A stretch of 64,000 nucleotides of DNA, taken from the NCBI RefSeq assembly GCF_001592205.1, contig NZ_BCWM01000012.1:1-64000 (forward strand), written 5' to 3'. Source of the stretch: Brevundimonas vesicularis NBRC 12165. Its GTDB lineage: Bacteria; Pseudomonadota; Alphaproteobacteria; Caulobacterales; Caulobacteraceae. The notes below the pieces were generated by a model, which made no database searches, was not told where the DNA came from, and was given only the letters and a program-made list of their open reading frames with translations. Below are positions 42,037 to 51,311 of this stretch, in pieces (the stretch's first letter is position 1; each line of letters starts with the position of its first letter). The position numbers and the translations under genes were made by a program.

Positions 42037-42722
42037 GCACATCCATGACTCGCACCCTGATTGTCACACTTCTGACGACCACGGCCCTGGCGCTGGGCGC
42101 CTGTGTCGGCGGCCCCGCCAGCTTGGGCGGCGAGCCGCCGTTGACGCCGACCTCGCGTTATCAGCTCCAGGTCGAGCCGAATCTGGATCGGATCGCCCTC
42201 GCGGTTCACGACAGCGGCCTGTCGCCGGCGCAGAACGGCGCGCTGCAAGAGCTGGTCGGGCGCTATCGCTACGTCGGCACCGTGCCGATGGTCATCGAGG
42301 CCCCGGCCGGAAACGACCCGGTGGCCCTGAAGACCGCCTATGACATCCAATCGGCCTTGGCGGCCTATGGTGTCTCGCCAGAGCGCATCACCGTGGTCAG
42401 CTACGCCGCGCCGGATCCGCGCGCGCCCGTGGTCGTCGGCTATCAGACGATCCGCGCCGCCGTGCCGCAGTGCGGAACCGCCTGGGGCAATCTGAGCCGG
42501 ACCGGCGACAATCGGTCGTCATCCAACTTCGGATGCGCCGTGACGGCCAATCTGGCGGCCCAGATCGAGGATCCACGCGACATCCAGCGGCCACGCACCA
42601 TGACGCCGGCGGACGCCGGGCGCCGAACTGTAGTGTTCGATGCCTATCGCGGCGGCAAGCCGACATCGGCCGAGCGCGAAGACCTGATCCGGGATACCGC
42701 CGTGTCCCGTGCGGTGAACTGA
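42033..42722 (+). CDS. cpaD: Tad pilus lipoprotein CpaD
   Basis: The 229-residue protein has a lipoprotein signal ending LALGACVGG (Cys about residue 24) and the CpaD domain: YQLQVEPNLDRIALAVHDSGL, YDIQSALAAYGVSPERITVV, CGTAWGNLSRTGDN, SNFGCAVTANLAAQIEDPRD. The last motif (FGCA..NLAAQI.DP.D) is diagnostic. It helps place or stabilise the secretin. GTG 42033 overlaps the cpaC stop; ATG 42045 is an alternative and also starts a complete signal. Confidence 0.92.
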   Translation: MSTSMTRTLIVTLLTTTALALGACVGGPASLGGEPPLTPTSRYQLQVEPNLDRIALAVHDSGLSPAQNGALQELVGRYRYVGTVPMVIEAPAGNDPVALKTAYDIQSALAAYGVSPERITVVSYAAPDPRAPVVVGYQTIRAAVPQCGTAWGNLSRTGDNRSSSNFGCAVTANLAAQIEDPRDIQRPRTMTPADAGRRTVVFDAYRGGKPTSAEREDLIRDTAVSRAVN

Positions 42723-42724
42723 TC

Positions 42725-44311
42725 ATGAGCACAGCCCCAGCCCCTCGCGAGTTCGATACCTTCGACGACGCGTTCGATGTCGATATGGAGTTCGCGCCTC
42801 CGGTTGACGACGTCGCCGCGCCGCGCAGCCCGCTTCAGTTCACGCCTGCGGCGTCGGCGATGCCGGCCGGAGCGGCGCCTCAGCCCCAATCGCCGCTTCA
42901 GGCCGCGCCTCTGGCGCCGGTCCCGGCCGCCCCGGCCTATGCGCCCGACGCCGCCGGCTTCAATCCGGTCGGTGACGTGGTCGCCCAGGCCCAGGCCAGC
43001 CTGATGGATACGGGTCTGGCCTTCACCGGTCTGGCCCCCGCCAGCAACATCGGTGAAGTGTCGGTGCCGCGCATCGCCATCCATGTCTTCGCCGAGCGCC
43101 AGGACACCCTCGCCTCGGCCGAGCGTGCGGCCCAGGACCGTCGCCTGTCGCGCGCCACGACCCAGATCCGAGTCGGCGGCGTCGCTGCGGCCGTCGAGAC
43201 CTATCAGCATGAGCCGACACCGCCGCTGATCATCGTCGAGTGCCTGAAAGACCCCCAGACCCTGCTGTGGGAAGTCGATCAGCTGGCCGAGGTCTGCGAC
43301 GCCGGCACCAAGGTCGTGGTGATCGGCGCGACGAACGACATCATCCTGTTCCGCGAGCTGATGCGGCGCGGGGTCAGTGAATATCTGGTCGCGCCCTTGC
43401 AGCCGCTGCAGCTGATCGCGGCCATCGGCGGCCTGTTCAACGACCCGGCCCAGCCCTTCGTGGGTCGCACCATCGCCTTCGTCGGGGCGCGGGGCGGGGC
43501 GGGGGCCTCGGCCGTGGCGCACAACACCGCCTATGCGATTTCCGAGCGGATCGGCGCCAATACGGTGATCGTTGACTATGACCTGCCGTTCGGCACCGCC
43601 GGCCTGGATTTCAACCAGGACCCGCTGAACGGCGTCGCCGACGCCCTGGGCCAGCCCGATCGGCTGGATTCAACGCTGCTGGACCGGATGATGGTCCGCT
43701 GCACCGACAAGCTGAGCCTGTTTGCGGCGCCCGCCAGTCTCGACACGGACTGGGACATCTCGACCGAGGCGTTCGAGGAGGTCACCAACCAGATCCGGGC
43801 CACGGCGCCCTTCGTCGTGCTGGACCTTCCGCACCTGTGGTCGCCGTGGATGCGCCGCACCCTGATCAGCGCCGACGAGGTGGTGGTCGTGGCGACGCCG
43901 GACCTGGCGTCCCTGCGCAACGCCAAGAACATGATCGACCTGATCCGTCAGGGCCGCCCCAATGACGCACCCCCGCGCCTGGTGCTGAACCAGGTCGGCG
44001 TGCCGGGACGCCCGGAAATTCCAGCCAAGGACTTCGGCGCGGCGCTCGGCGTGCATCCCAGCCTGATCATTCCGTTCGACGCCAAGACCTTTGGCGCCGC
44101 GGCCAACAACGGCCAGATGATCTTGGACGCCGGCGCGAAGACCAAGTCGGCCGAAGCCTTCCAGACCCTGGCCCAGATCGTGTCGCGCCGCGAACTGCCG
44201 ATGGTGGCGGGCCCCAAGGCCAAGCCGGCAAAGGCTGGCAAGGCCGAGAAGACAAAGCCGGCCGATGGGGCGTCGAAATCCCTTTTCGCCAATATGTTCA
44301 AGAAGCGCTGA
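42725..44311 (+). CDS. cpaE: Pilus localisation ATPase-like protein CpaE
   Basis: The 528-residue protein has a Pro/Ala-rich N-terminal part, a receiver-like domain (about 140-240) and a ParA/MinD-type domain with the deviant Walker A AFVGARGGAGASAVAHNTA (about residue 250). VIVDYDLPFGTAGLDFNQDP follows, and the tail is Lys-rich (KAKPAKAGKAEKTKPAD). CpaE marks the pole for pilus assembly; in Caulobacter its placement depends on PodJ, whose gene starts at the right end of this window. The canonical K-G-G-x-G-K-[ST] reads RGGAGAS here, lacking the second Lys, as seen in other CpaE/TadZ proteins. Confidence 0.92.
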   Translation: MSTAPAPREFDTFDDAFDVDMEFAPPVDDVAAPRSPLQFTPAASAMPAGAAPQPQSPLQAAPLAPVPAAPAYAPDAAGFNPVGDVVAQAQASLMDTGLAFTGLAPASNIGEVSVPRIAIHVFAERQDTLASAERAAQDRRLSRATTQIRVGGVAAAVETYQHEPTPPLIIVECLKDPQTLLWEVDQLAEVCDAGTKVVVIGATNDIILFRELMRRGVSEYLVAPLQPLQLIAAIGGLFNDPAQPFVGRTIAFVGARGGAGASAVAHNTAYAISERIGANTVIVDYDLPFGTAGLDFNQDPLNGVADALGQPDRLDSTLLDRMMVRCTDKLSLFAAPASLDTDWDISTEAFEEVTNQIRATAPFVVLDLPHLWSPWMRRTLISADEVVVVATPDLASLRNAKNMIDLIRQGRPNDAPPRLVLNQVGVPGRPEIPAKDFGAALGVHPSLIIPFDAKTFGAAANNGQMILDAGAKTKSAEAFQTLAQIVSRRELPMVAGPKAKPAKAGKAEKTKPADGASKSLFANMFKKR

Positions 44312-44314
44312 CGG

Positions 44315-45982
44315 ATGTTCGGCAAACGCACAGGTCAGCCCGGCGCCGCCCCTGCGCCCCTGCGGCCGGCCCCGGCCCCCGCGCCGGCGTCCGCGCCCGG
44401 CGGCGAACCTGTGTCCGTGTTCAGCATGCAGGCGGCCGCCGCGCCTATGGCGGCGACGACTAACGCATCGGCCTTTGCCTATGCGGACGAGGATCTGGAG
44501 CCGGCGGCCGACGCCTTCGACCGCGCGTCTGCGCCCACGCAGCCCGCGCCGGCCGATCGTCTGGACGCCCTGGCCTCACGTCCCAAGCCCAAGCCGGCGC
44601 CTGAGGCACCGCGTCCCACCGGCAATGTCGCCGGCACAGGTCCGAAGGCCACGGCGGGTCTTGAACAGCTGAAAAAGGCCCAGGCGGTCGCCGAGATCGT
44701 CCGGGAACAGAGCGACTACTATCACGCCACGAAGACGACGATCTTCAATGCGCTGATGAACACCATCGACCTGGCCCAACTGGCGCATCTGGACCAGAAG
44801 GCGGCGTCGGAAGAGATCCGCGACATCGTCGCCGAACTGGTGGCGATCAAGAACGTCTCCATGTCGGTCGCCGAGCAGGAGCATCTGGTCCAGGACATCG
44901 TCAACGACGTTCTGGGCTATGGTCCGCTTGAGCCGCTGCTGAGCCGCGACGACATCGCCGACATCATGGTCAATGGTGCGGGCCGCGTCTTCATCGAGGT
45001 CGCGGGCAAGGTCCAGCTGACCAATGTCCGTTTCCGCGACAATACCCAGCTGATGAACATCTGCCAGCGGATCGTGAGCCAGGTCGGCCGCCGCGTGGAC
45101 GAGTCGAGCCCCATCTGCGACGCCCGCTTGCCGGACGGTTCTCGCGTCAACGTCATTGCTCCGCCGCTGGCCATCGACGGTCCGACGCTGACGATCCGGA
45201 AGTTCAAGAAGGACAAGCTGACGATGAAGAATCTGGTGGAGTACGCCTCCATCAGTCCCGAGGGCGCGCGCGTCCTTGGCGTCATCGGCGCGTCACGATG
45301 CAATCTGGTCATCTCGGGCGGCACCGGTTCGGGCAAGACGACGCTGCTGAACACCCTGACGGCCTTCATCGACCCGACCGAGCGCGTCATCACCTGCGAG
45401 GACGCCGCCGAACTGCAACTGCAGCAGCCGCACGTCGTGCGTCTGGAAACCCGCCCGCCGAACCTGGAAGGCCAGGGCACGATCACGATGCGGGATCTGG
45501 TCAAGAACTGTCTGCGGATGCGTCCCGAGCGGATCATCGTCGGCGAGGTGCGCGGACCCGAGGCGTTCGACCTGTTGCAGGCCATGAACACGGGCCACGA
45601 CGGGTCCATGGGCACGCTGCACGCCAACAGCCCGCGCGAAGCCATCAGCCGGATGGAGTCCATGATCACCATGGGCGGCTACGGCCTGCCGTCCAAGACG
45701 ATCCGCGAAATGATCGTCGGCTCGGTTGACGTCATTATCCAGGCCGCCCGTCTGCGCGACGGTTCGCGCCGCATCACTCACATCACCGAGGTCGTGGGCC
45801 TGGAAGGCGATGTGATCGTGACGCAGGACCTGTTTGTCTACGACATCACTGGCGAGGACGAGAACGGCAAGATCATCGGCCGTCATCGCTCGACCGGCAT
45901 CGCCCGTCCCCGCTTCTGGGACCGCGCCCGATACTACGGGCTGGAGCGCGAGCTGGCCGACGCCCTGGACGCGGCGGAGTAG
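44315..45982 (+). CDS. cpaF: Pilus assembly ATPase CpaF (TadA)
   Basis: The 555-residue protein has a poorly conserved Pro/Ala-rich first 110 residues, then the secretion ATPase core: GYGPLEPLLSRDDIADIMVNG, Walker A SGGTGSGKTTLLNTL (about residue 334), TCEDAAELQLQQPHVV, the Asp box and Walker B RPERIIVGEVRGPEAFDLLQAMNTGHDGSMGTLHAN (parts: RIIVGEVRG, NTGHDGSM). It powers both extension and retraction of Tad pili. It starts three bases after cpaE. Confidence 0.95.
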   Translation: MFGKRTGQPGAAPAPLRPAPAPAPASAPGGEPVSVFSMQAAAAPMAATTNASAFAYADEDLEPAADAFDRASAPTQPAPADRLDALASRPKPKPAPEAPRPTGNVAGTGPKATAGLEQLKKAQAVAEIVREQSDYYHATKTTIFNALMNTIDLAQLAHLDQKAASEEIRDIVAELVAIKNVSMSVAEQEHLVQDIVNDVLGYGPLEPLLSRDDIADIMVNGAGRVFIEVAGKVQLTNVRFRDNTQLMNICQRIVSQVGRRVDESSPICDARLPDGSRVNVIAPPLAIDGPTLTIRKFKKDKLTMKNLVEYASISPEGARVLGVIGASRCNLVISGGTGSGKTTLLNTLTAFIDPTERVITCEDAAELQLQQPHVVRLETRPPNLEGQGTITMRDLVKNCLRMRPERIIVGEVRGPEAFDLLQAMNTGHDGSMGTLHANSPREAISRMESMITMGGYGLPSKTIREMIVGSVDVIIQAARLRDGSRRITHITEVVGLEGDVIVTQDLFVYDITGEDENGKIIGRHRSTGIARPRFWDRARYYGLERELADALDAAE

Positions 45983-45986
45983 GACG

Positions 45987-46964
45987 ATGCTTCCGATTCT
46001 CGCCGCCGTTCTGGCTTTCATCACCATCGGCGGACTGGGCTGGGTCTTCGTCGGGGGAGACGATTCCTCGGCTCAGGCCGTCAAGCGCGCGCAAAGCTTG
46101 GGCGAACCCAAGAAGAGCGCCGCGATCGCCCGCAAGGCGGCCGCCGCTAATACGCCCGAGGCGCGCCGCAAGCAGATTCTGGTTCAGCTTCAGGATGCCG
46201 ACCGCCGCGAGCGCAAGGCGCGCACGACCCTGGCGTCGCGGCTGAAACAGGCGGGGCTGAGCCTGAGGGTGACGACCTTCTACATCATCTCAGCCGTGGT
46301 CGGGCTCGCGACCGGCCTGGGCGCGCTGATCTTCGGTTTGCCGATCCTGGTGGTTGTAGGCATCGCGCTGATCTTCGGTCTTGGCCTGCCGCGTTGGGTC
46401 GTGGGCTTCCTCGGCAAGTCGCGGATGAAGAAGTTCTCGCTGGAGTTCCCCAACGCCGTCGACGTGATCGTGCGCGGCATCAAGTCGGGCCTGCCGGTCC
46501 ACGAGTGTTTCAAAATCATCGCTCGCGAAAGCCCGGCGCCGCTGGGACCAGAGTTTCAGACGCTGGTCGAGGGCCTGGGCGTCGGCCTGACTCTGGAGCA
46601 GGCGCTGGAGAAGATGTACGGCCGGATGCCGACGTCCGAACTGCGCTTCTTCACCATCGTCATCGCCATCCAGCAGAAGACCGGCGGCAACCTGGCCGAG
46701 GCGCTGGGCAATCTGTCTGCCGTGCTGCGCGCCCGTCGGATGATGGGCGAAAAGATCAAGGCGTTGTCGTCCGAAGCCCTGGCCTCGGCGGGCATCATCG
46801 CCTCCCTGCCGCCTGCGGTCATGACGATGGTCATGTTCACGACGCCTGGCTACATGATGCCGCTGTTCACCGACTTCCGCGGCAACTTCCTCTTGCTGAT
46901 CGCGGCCGTCCTGATGTCGACCGGCATCTTCGTGATGAAGCGCATGATCTCGTTCAAGTTCTGA
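45987..46964 (+). CDS. tadB: Tad pilus inner membrane platform protein TadB (CpaG)
   Basis: The 325-residue type II secretion F-domain protein has an N-terminal span, a charged linker, paired spans (about 95-140) and the T2SSF region (FPNAVDVIVRGIKSGLPVHECFKIIA, QTLVEGLGVGLTLEQALEKMYGRMP, RFFTIVIAIQQKTGGNLAEALGNLS). C-terminal spans follow. With TadC it forms the membrane platform turned by CpaF. AGGA precedes ATG 45987; it starts four bases after cpaF. Confidence 0.94.
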   Translation: MLPILAAVLAFITIGGLGWVFVGGDDSSAQAVKRAQSLGEPKKSAAIARKAAAANTPEARRKQILVQLQDADRRERKARTTLASRLKQAGLSLRVTTFYIISAVVGLATGLGALIFGLPILVVVGIALIFGLGLPRWVVGFLGKSRMKKFSLEFPNAVDVIVRGIKSGLPVHECFKIIARESPAPLGPEFQTLVEGLGVGLTLEQALEKMYGRMPTSELRFFTIVIAIQQKTGGNLAEALGNLSAVLRARRMMGEKIKALSSEALASAGIIASLPPAVMTMVMFTTPGYMMPLFTDFRGNFLLLIAAVLMSTGIFVMKRMISFKF

Positions 46965-46974
46965 GGCCGGGGTC

Positions 46975-47952
46975 ATGGAAAGCTTCATCCGCTTCATCAC
47001 CGATCCGCAGAACCTGCTCAGCATCGGCGTGGGCGTGCTGGTCTTCGCCACCGTCATCACCCTGATGTCGTCGATGACGGGCGGGGTCGCGCTGGACAAG
47101 CGGATGAAGGCTGTCGCGGAACGCCGTGACGACCTGAAACGCCGGTCGCGGGCGAACATGGCCGGTGGTCAGGGCGCGCTGCGTCACACTGATGACGGCT
47201 TCAAGAAGCGGATCGTCGATCGGCTGAACCTCAGCAAGCTGCTGGAGGATCCCAAGGTCGCGGGTCAGATGGTGCAGGCCGGTTATCGCGGGCCGCGTCC
47301 GCTGACGACCTTCTACTTCTTCCGCTTCGCCTCGCCCTTCATCTTCATGGTGGTGGCGGCCTTCTACCTGTTCATTCTCAAGGTCGTGGACTGGCCCACG
47401 ATGAATAAGTTGACGGCCACGATGGCGGCAGCGGTGGCCGGCTTCTATGCGCCGAACCTCTATCTCAAGAACAGGATCGACAAGCGCCGCACCTCGATCA
47501 TGCAGGCGTTTCCTGATGCGCTCGACCTGCTGCTCATCTGCGTCGAAGCCGGCATGTCGATCGAGGCGGCGATCGCCAAGGTCAGTCAGGAAATGGGGCC
47601 TTCGTCGATCGATCTGGCCGAGGAATTGTCGCTGCTGTCCGCCGAGCTGTCGTATCTTCCGGACCGTCGCATGGCCTACGAAAACCTGGGCAAGCGCACC
47701 AACCACCCGGGCGTGAAGTCGGTGGCCACCGCCATGACGCAGGCTGAAACCTATGGCACGCCGCTGGCGACCGCTCTGCGCGTGATGGCCAAGGAAAATC
47801 GCGAGTTGCGCATGTCCGCCGCGGAGAAGAAGGCGGCGGCCTTGCCGGCCAAGCTGACCGTGCCGATGATCCTGTTCTTCCTGCCGGTGCTGTTCGTCGT
47901 CATTCTGGGACCAGCGATCCTGAACGTCATGGACATGATGAAGGGCGGTTAA
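46975..47952 (+). CDS. tadC: Tad pilus inner membrane platform protein TadC (CpaH)
   Basis: The 325-residue F-domain protein has spans near residues 13-33, 108-135 and 140-158. The T2SSF core reads FPDALDLLLICVEAGMSIEAAIAKVSQEMG and LATALRVMAKENRELRMSAAEKKAAALPAKLTVPMILFFLPVLFVVILGPA (parts: LLLICVEAGMS, AKLTVPMILFFLP). It completes the cpa operon. Its stop overlaps the convergent SRPBCC gene by four bases, and no terminator is visible. Confidence 0.94.
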   Translation: MESFIRFITDPQNLLSIGVGVLVFATVITLMSSMTGGVALDKRMKAVAERRDDLKRRSRANMAGGQGALRHTDDGFKKRIVDRLNLSKLLEDPKVAGQMVQAGYRGPRPLTTFYFFRFASPFIFMVVAAFYLFILKVVDWPTMNKLTATMAAAVAGFYAPNLYLKNRIDKRRTSIMQAFPDALDLLLICVEAGMSIEAAIAKVSQEMGPSSIDLAEELSLLSAELSYLPDRRMAYENLGKRTNHPGVKSVATAMTQAETYGTPLATALRVMAKENRELRMSAAEKKAAALPAKLTVPMILFFLPVLFVVILGPAILNVMDMMKGG

Positions 47953-48389
47953 GCCGCTCCAGCTTCCGCCGCCGCCTTCAGACCCTCGGCGGCGCTTTCC
48001 AGGGCCTTCTTCATCGCCGGGCGGTGCTTGTCGTGGAACAGCTCGCCGCGAATGCCTGAAAAGCGGATGCCGATGGCGACGATGCAGTTGCCGGGCGCCA
48101 GCTCCTCGATCTGGATATAGCGCAGGCTTTGAAACAGGAAGCCGCGCCGTTCGGCCCAGACCAGACGCGCGCGCGGCTGCCATTCCACCACCTGGGCCGC
48201 CGACTGGCGTTCGGCCATGTCGGGCCACGCCTCGGTCATGGTCAGACGGCCGCCATAGGCGATGGCGCCCTCGACGTCCTTGTCGATCGGGTTCCAGGCG
48301 CCCCAGCCGGACAGGTCCGCGACCAGGTCCCAGATGCGGTCCGAGGTCGCCTGAACGCCGACGCGTTTTTCGATGCGAGTGTCATCCAT
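47949..48389 (-). CDS. SRPBCC/START-like domain protein
   Basis: The 146-residue protein has the helix-grip layout: KRVGVQATSDRIWDLVADLSGWGAWNP near the start, VEWQPRARLVWAERRG in the middle and a long C-terminal helix HRPAMKKALESAAEGLKAAAEAG. SRPBCC proteins bind hydrophobic ligands; nothing here indicates which. It is downstream of the ferredoxin-like gene (46 bases) on the same strand. Confidence 0.88.
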   Translation of the reverse strand: MDDTRIEKRVGVQATSDRIWDLVADLSGWGAWNPIDKDVEGAIAYGGRLTMTEAWPDMAERQSAAQVVEWQPRARLVWAERRGFLFQSLRYIQIEELAPGNCIVAIGIRFSGIRGELFHDKHRPAMKKALESAAEGLKAAAEAGAA

Positions 48390-48435
48390 GGTTTCGCTCT
48401 GACACGGCTGGCCGCCGGAAGAAAGGCGCCGAGCC

Positions 48436-48792
48436 TCAGTCGGCGGCGTCGACCCGCTTCAACCGCCGTCCGTCATCCAACGCCAGCCGCGTCTTCACCT
48501 CGAACAGATCGGCGCCGGCCGGAATGATCAGCAGCTTCTTGGGTTGGGCCGTGTTGACGGCGACGACGGCGCCCTTTGGACAGATGTCGAAACAGTCGGC
48601 GCCGACGACCGTCAGCTCGCCCTTGCGACCCTGTTTGCCCTTCTTCAGGTGCAGATATTTGCGCAGCGCCTTCTTCAGCGTCAGATCGCCGCCGGGACCG
48701 AAGCCGCCGTCCAGCTTTTTCGAACATTTGCGGCAGACCAGAACGACGTCGCGCCATTCGGTCTTTGCGCTCTTGAAGGCCTTCTCACCCAT
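48436..48792 (-). CDS. Thioredoxin-like 2Fe-2S ferredoxin-type protein
   Basis: The 118-residue protein has the cysteine spacing of (2Fe-2S) thioredoxin-fold ferredoxins: VCRKCSKKL (two Cys, about residues 19 and 22), then DCFDICPKGAVVAV (two Cys, about 65 and 69). Between them is a Lys-rich helix (LKKALRKYLHLKKGKQGRKG). ATG 48792 (MGEKAFKSAKTEW) is preferred; an upstream start adds 12 residues. A small electron carrier is likely, with unknown partner. Confidence 0.82.
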   Translation of the reverse strand: MGEKAFKSAKTEWRDVVLVCRKCSKKLDGGFGPGGDLTLKKALRKYLHLKKGKQGRKGELTVVGADCFDICPKGAVVAVNTAQPKKLLIIPAGADLFEVKTRLALDDGRRLKRVDAAD

Positions 48793-48882
48793 GCGGACAG
48801 AAATCGGCGTTCGCGACGGCTTGCACAAGCGGGTGCGGCGCCGTCACCTGTCGTCGGGCTGAAAATTTCACGGGACCTTCAC

Positions 48883-50184
48883 ATGCGCCGATTGTTCGCC
48901 GCCTCCACAATGGCGCTGCTGCTTGCCGCCGGCTCCGCTCAGGCTCAGGTCGATACGGCCAGCGTGGACGCCGCCGTGCAGCGCGTCATGCCAGAGGTCG
49001 TCGCCTGGCGACGCGACTTCCACCAGCACCCCGAACTGGGCTTCGCCGAGACACGGTCGGCCGGTGTGATCGCCGATCATCTGCGGTCGCTGGGGCTGGA
49101 GGTCCGCACCGGGGTCGGCAAGACGGGGGTGATCGGCGTGCTGCGCGGCGCACGGCCGGGCCGGACGGTGGCCCTGCGCGCCGACATGGACGCCCTGCCG
49201 GTGCAGGAGGCGACGGGCCTCGACTTCGCCTCGAGCGCGACGGGGACATACATGGGCAATATTGTGCCGGTGGCCCACGCCTGCGGCCACGACATGCATA
49301 TGGCCATGCTGATGGGCGCAGCCGAGGTGCTGGCGGGGATGAAGGACCGGATCGCCGGCACGGTGGTCTTCGTCTTCCAGCCGGCCGAGGAGGGCGCGCC
49401 GCCGGGAGAGCCCAAGGGTGGGGCGGCCCTGATGATCGCCGAAGGGGCGCTGAACGATCCCAAGCCCGAGGCCATCTTCGGCCTGCACGTCGTGCCTGGC
49501 CGTCCGGGCAGCGTCTTCTATCGGCCGGAAGGTTTCATGGCCGCCTCCGACCGCGTGGACATCCGCCTGAAGGGCAAGCAGACGCACGGCGCCTGGCCCT
49601 GGCGCGGGGTCGATGTGATCGCGGTGGCGGGTCAGGTGGTCGAGACGGTCAACACCCTGACCGCGCGCACGGTCGATCCGACCACCACCCCGACCGTCTT
49701 CACCATCGCCACGATCAACGCCGGCGTCCGCTACAACATCATCCCCGATAGCGCGACGCTTTCAGGCACGCTGCGCACCTTCGATACGGCCCAGCGCGAC
49801 GCCTTGGTCGCCCGCGCCGAAACCGCCATCGACCACGTCGCCGAGGCCTACGGCGCCACCGCCGAGTTCGGCGTCAAACAGAACGCCGCCCTGGTGTTCA
49901 ACGACCCCGGCCTGTCCGCCTGGCTGGCCCCGGTTTTGACCGACGCGGCGGGCGAGGGGAACGTCAACGCCGCGACGCCCCCCACCACGGTGGCTGAGGA
50001 CTTCAGCTATTTCCAGCAGGTCATCCCCGGCGTCTTCTACCATCTCGGGGCCAGTCCCGACGGCGTCGATCCCGCGACCTCCGCGCCCAATCACTCGCCG
50101 GAGTTCTCACCGAACGAGAACGTTCTGCCGCTGGGGGTGAAGACGCATGTGCTGACAGTGCTGCGGTTCCTGGAGCGGAGCTAG
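48883..50184 (+). CDS. M20-family amidohydrolase (hippurate hydrolase-like), exported
   Basis: The 433-residue protein has a signal peptide (MRRLFAASTMALLLAAGSAQA). The M20D metallohydrolase motifs follow: DFHQHPELGFAET, LRADMDALPVQEATG, AHACGHDMHMAMLMGAAE, FVFQPAEEGAPPG, FGLHVVPGRP, KGKQTHGAWPWRGVD and a late TTVAEDFSYF. These provide Cys/His/Glu metal ligands. Substrates of the family are N-acyl amino acids or amides; export suggests scavenging. ATG 48883 starts the signal. Confidence 0.92.
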   Translation: MRRLFAASTMALLLAAGSAQAQVDTASVDAAVQRVMPEVVAWRRDFHQHPELGFAETRSAGVIADHLRSLGLEVRTGVGKTGVIGVLRGARPGRTVALRADMDALPVQEATGLDFASSATGTYMGNIVPVAHACGHDMHMAMLMGAAEVLAGMKDRIAGTVVFVFQPAEEGAPPGEPKGGAALMIAEGALNDPKPEAIFGLHVVPGRPGSVFYRPEGFMAASDRVDIRLKGKQTHGAWPWRGVDVIAVAGQVVETVNTLTARTVDPTTTPTVFTIATINAGVRYNIIPDSATLSGTLRTFDTAQRDALVARAETAIDHVAEAYGATAEFGVKQNAALVFNDPGLSAWLAPVLTDAAGEGNVNAATPPTTVAEDFSYFQQVIPGVFYHLGASPDGVDPATSAPNHSPEFSPNENVLPLGVKTHVLTVLRFLERS

Positions 50185-50259
50185 AAGAGGCGAGCGATGG
50201 CGCGTGAGGCGATGGTCCTGACGTCCAACCACACCATCGATAACTGAGTGAGCTTCGCC

Positions 50260-51117
50260 ATGACCGATGACTTCGAAAGCATCCTCCATATGCTTCCGCC
50301 CGACGTGGCGCAGGACATCGCCAACAAGACGGTCGATCGTGGGTTCTTGGAAGAGGGGTTTCTCTCCCCGATGTCCACGGTGTTGATCAACCATCTGGTC
50401 CCAAACAACGCTGAGTGGTTCGCCCTATGTGACCGCTTGAACCGGCTGGCGCAGAAGATCGTCAACAACGCCATCATCGATGGGAAGCGCGACGATCCGA
50501 AGCCAATCTCGGTCCGGCTTATGTTGAAAAGCAACCAGTCGCTCCAAGGCGCCGTCTTGCTCTCCCAACGCGGAATGACAGCCGAAGCCGAAACGCTGGC
50601 GCGGACATGCCTGGAGATCACATTCTGGCTTGGCTACCTCGCGAAAAAACCGGAAGAAGCAGCGGCGCTGTTCATGGCCGAAGAACACAAGTCGAGTTCC
50701 GAGCGCGCCAAGATGCTGGCCAAGCTCATGGAACCCGAGGCGGCGGCGCACTTCGTCAAGATCGCGGCCGAAGCCGACGCGGCTTATGCGAAGGGACCGA
50801 ACAAAATCCGGATCAAAGAGCTGGCCGAACGCGCCAATCTTGCCGACCAATACGTCTACTATCGGACCCTTTGTGCAGTGTCGGCGCACCCGTCGATTTC
50901 GTCTTTGGACAGGTTCATAAAGGTCAACGAAGACGGCCTTCTTGGTTTCAATGTCGGCCCAGATGAAGACGGCATCCCGTTCGCGCTCATGAACACCGTC
51001 AACGCCCACCTCTGGGGGCTCGGTTTCTTCGCCATCGTCAACGACATGGACGACACAGAAGAGCATCTGAATGGGATCCGCGCCGAGCGCGACCGGCTAT
51101 TGATGGCGATGGTTTAG
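50260..51117 (+). CDS. DUF5677-like helical protein
   Basis: The 285-residue protein is soluble and helical. The segment LLSQRGMTAEAETLARTCLEITFWLGYLAKKPEEA followed by YRTLCAVSAHPSISSLDRF (parts: AETLARTCLEITFWL, SAHPSISSL) resembles the DUF5677/DUF5678-type proteins of unknown role, in which a buried Arg/Glu and a late His are conserved. ATG 50260 is preferred; a GTG at 50248 would add four residues. Codon use is less GC-biased than the surroundings, suggesting an accessory gene. It stands alone between an amidohydrolase and dapE. Confidence 0.7.
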   Translation: MTDDFESILHMLPPDVAQDIANKTVDRGFLEEGFLSPMSTVLINHLVPNNAEWFALCDRLNRLAQKIVNNAIIDGKRDDPKPISVRLMLKSNQSLQGAVLLSQRGMTAEAETLARTCLEITFWLGYLAKKPEEAAALFMAEEHKSSSERAKMLAKLMEPEAAAHFVKIAAEADAAYAKGPNKIRIKELAERANLADQYVYYRTLCAVSAHPSISSLDRFIKVNEDGLLGFNVGPDEDGIPFALMNTVNAHLWGLGFFAIVNDMDDTEEHLNGIRAERDRLLMAMV

Positions 51118-51311
51118 ACCAGTTGAGGTGCGAGAGATCGCGAACGCGGCCGATCTAGCCGCCGTCCGACAGAACCTTCGCACTCTTACGGTGAGAGGCG
51201 GTTGGCTGCGGCGATGTCTGATAGCCACTCTCATCGGACTCTAGGGATGTCGCGTTTAGAGCGCACCGAGTACAGTGACCTTCTAGCCTAACACGATCAT
51301 CGAAAGCCGGC

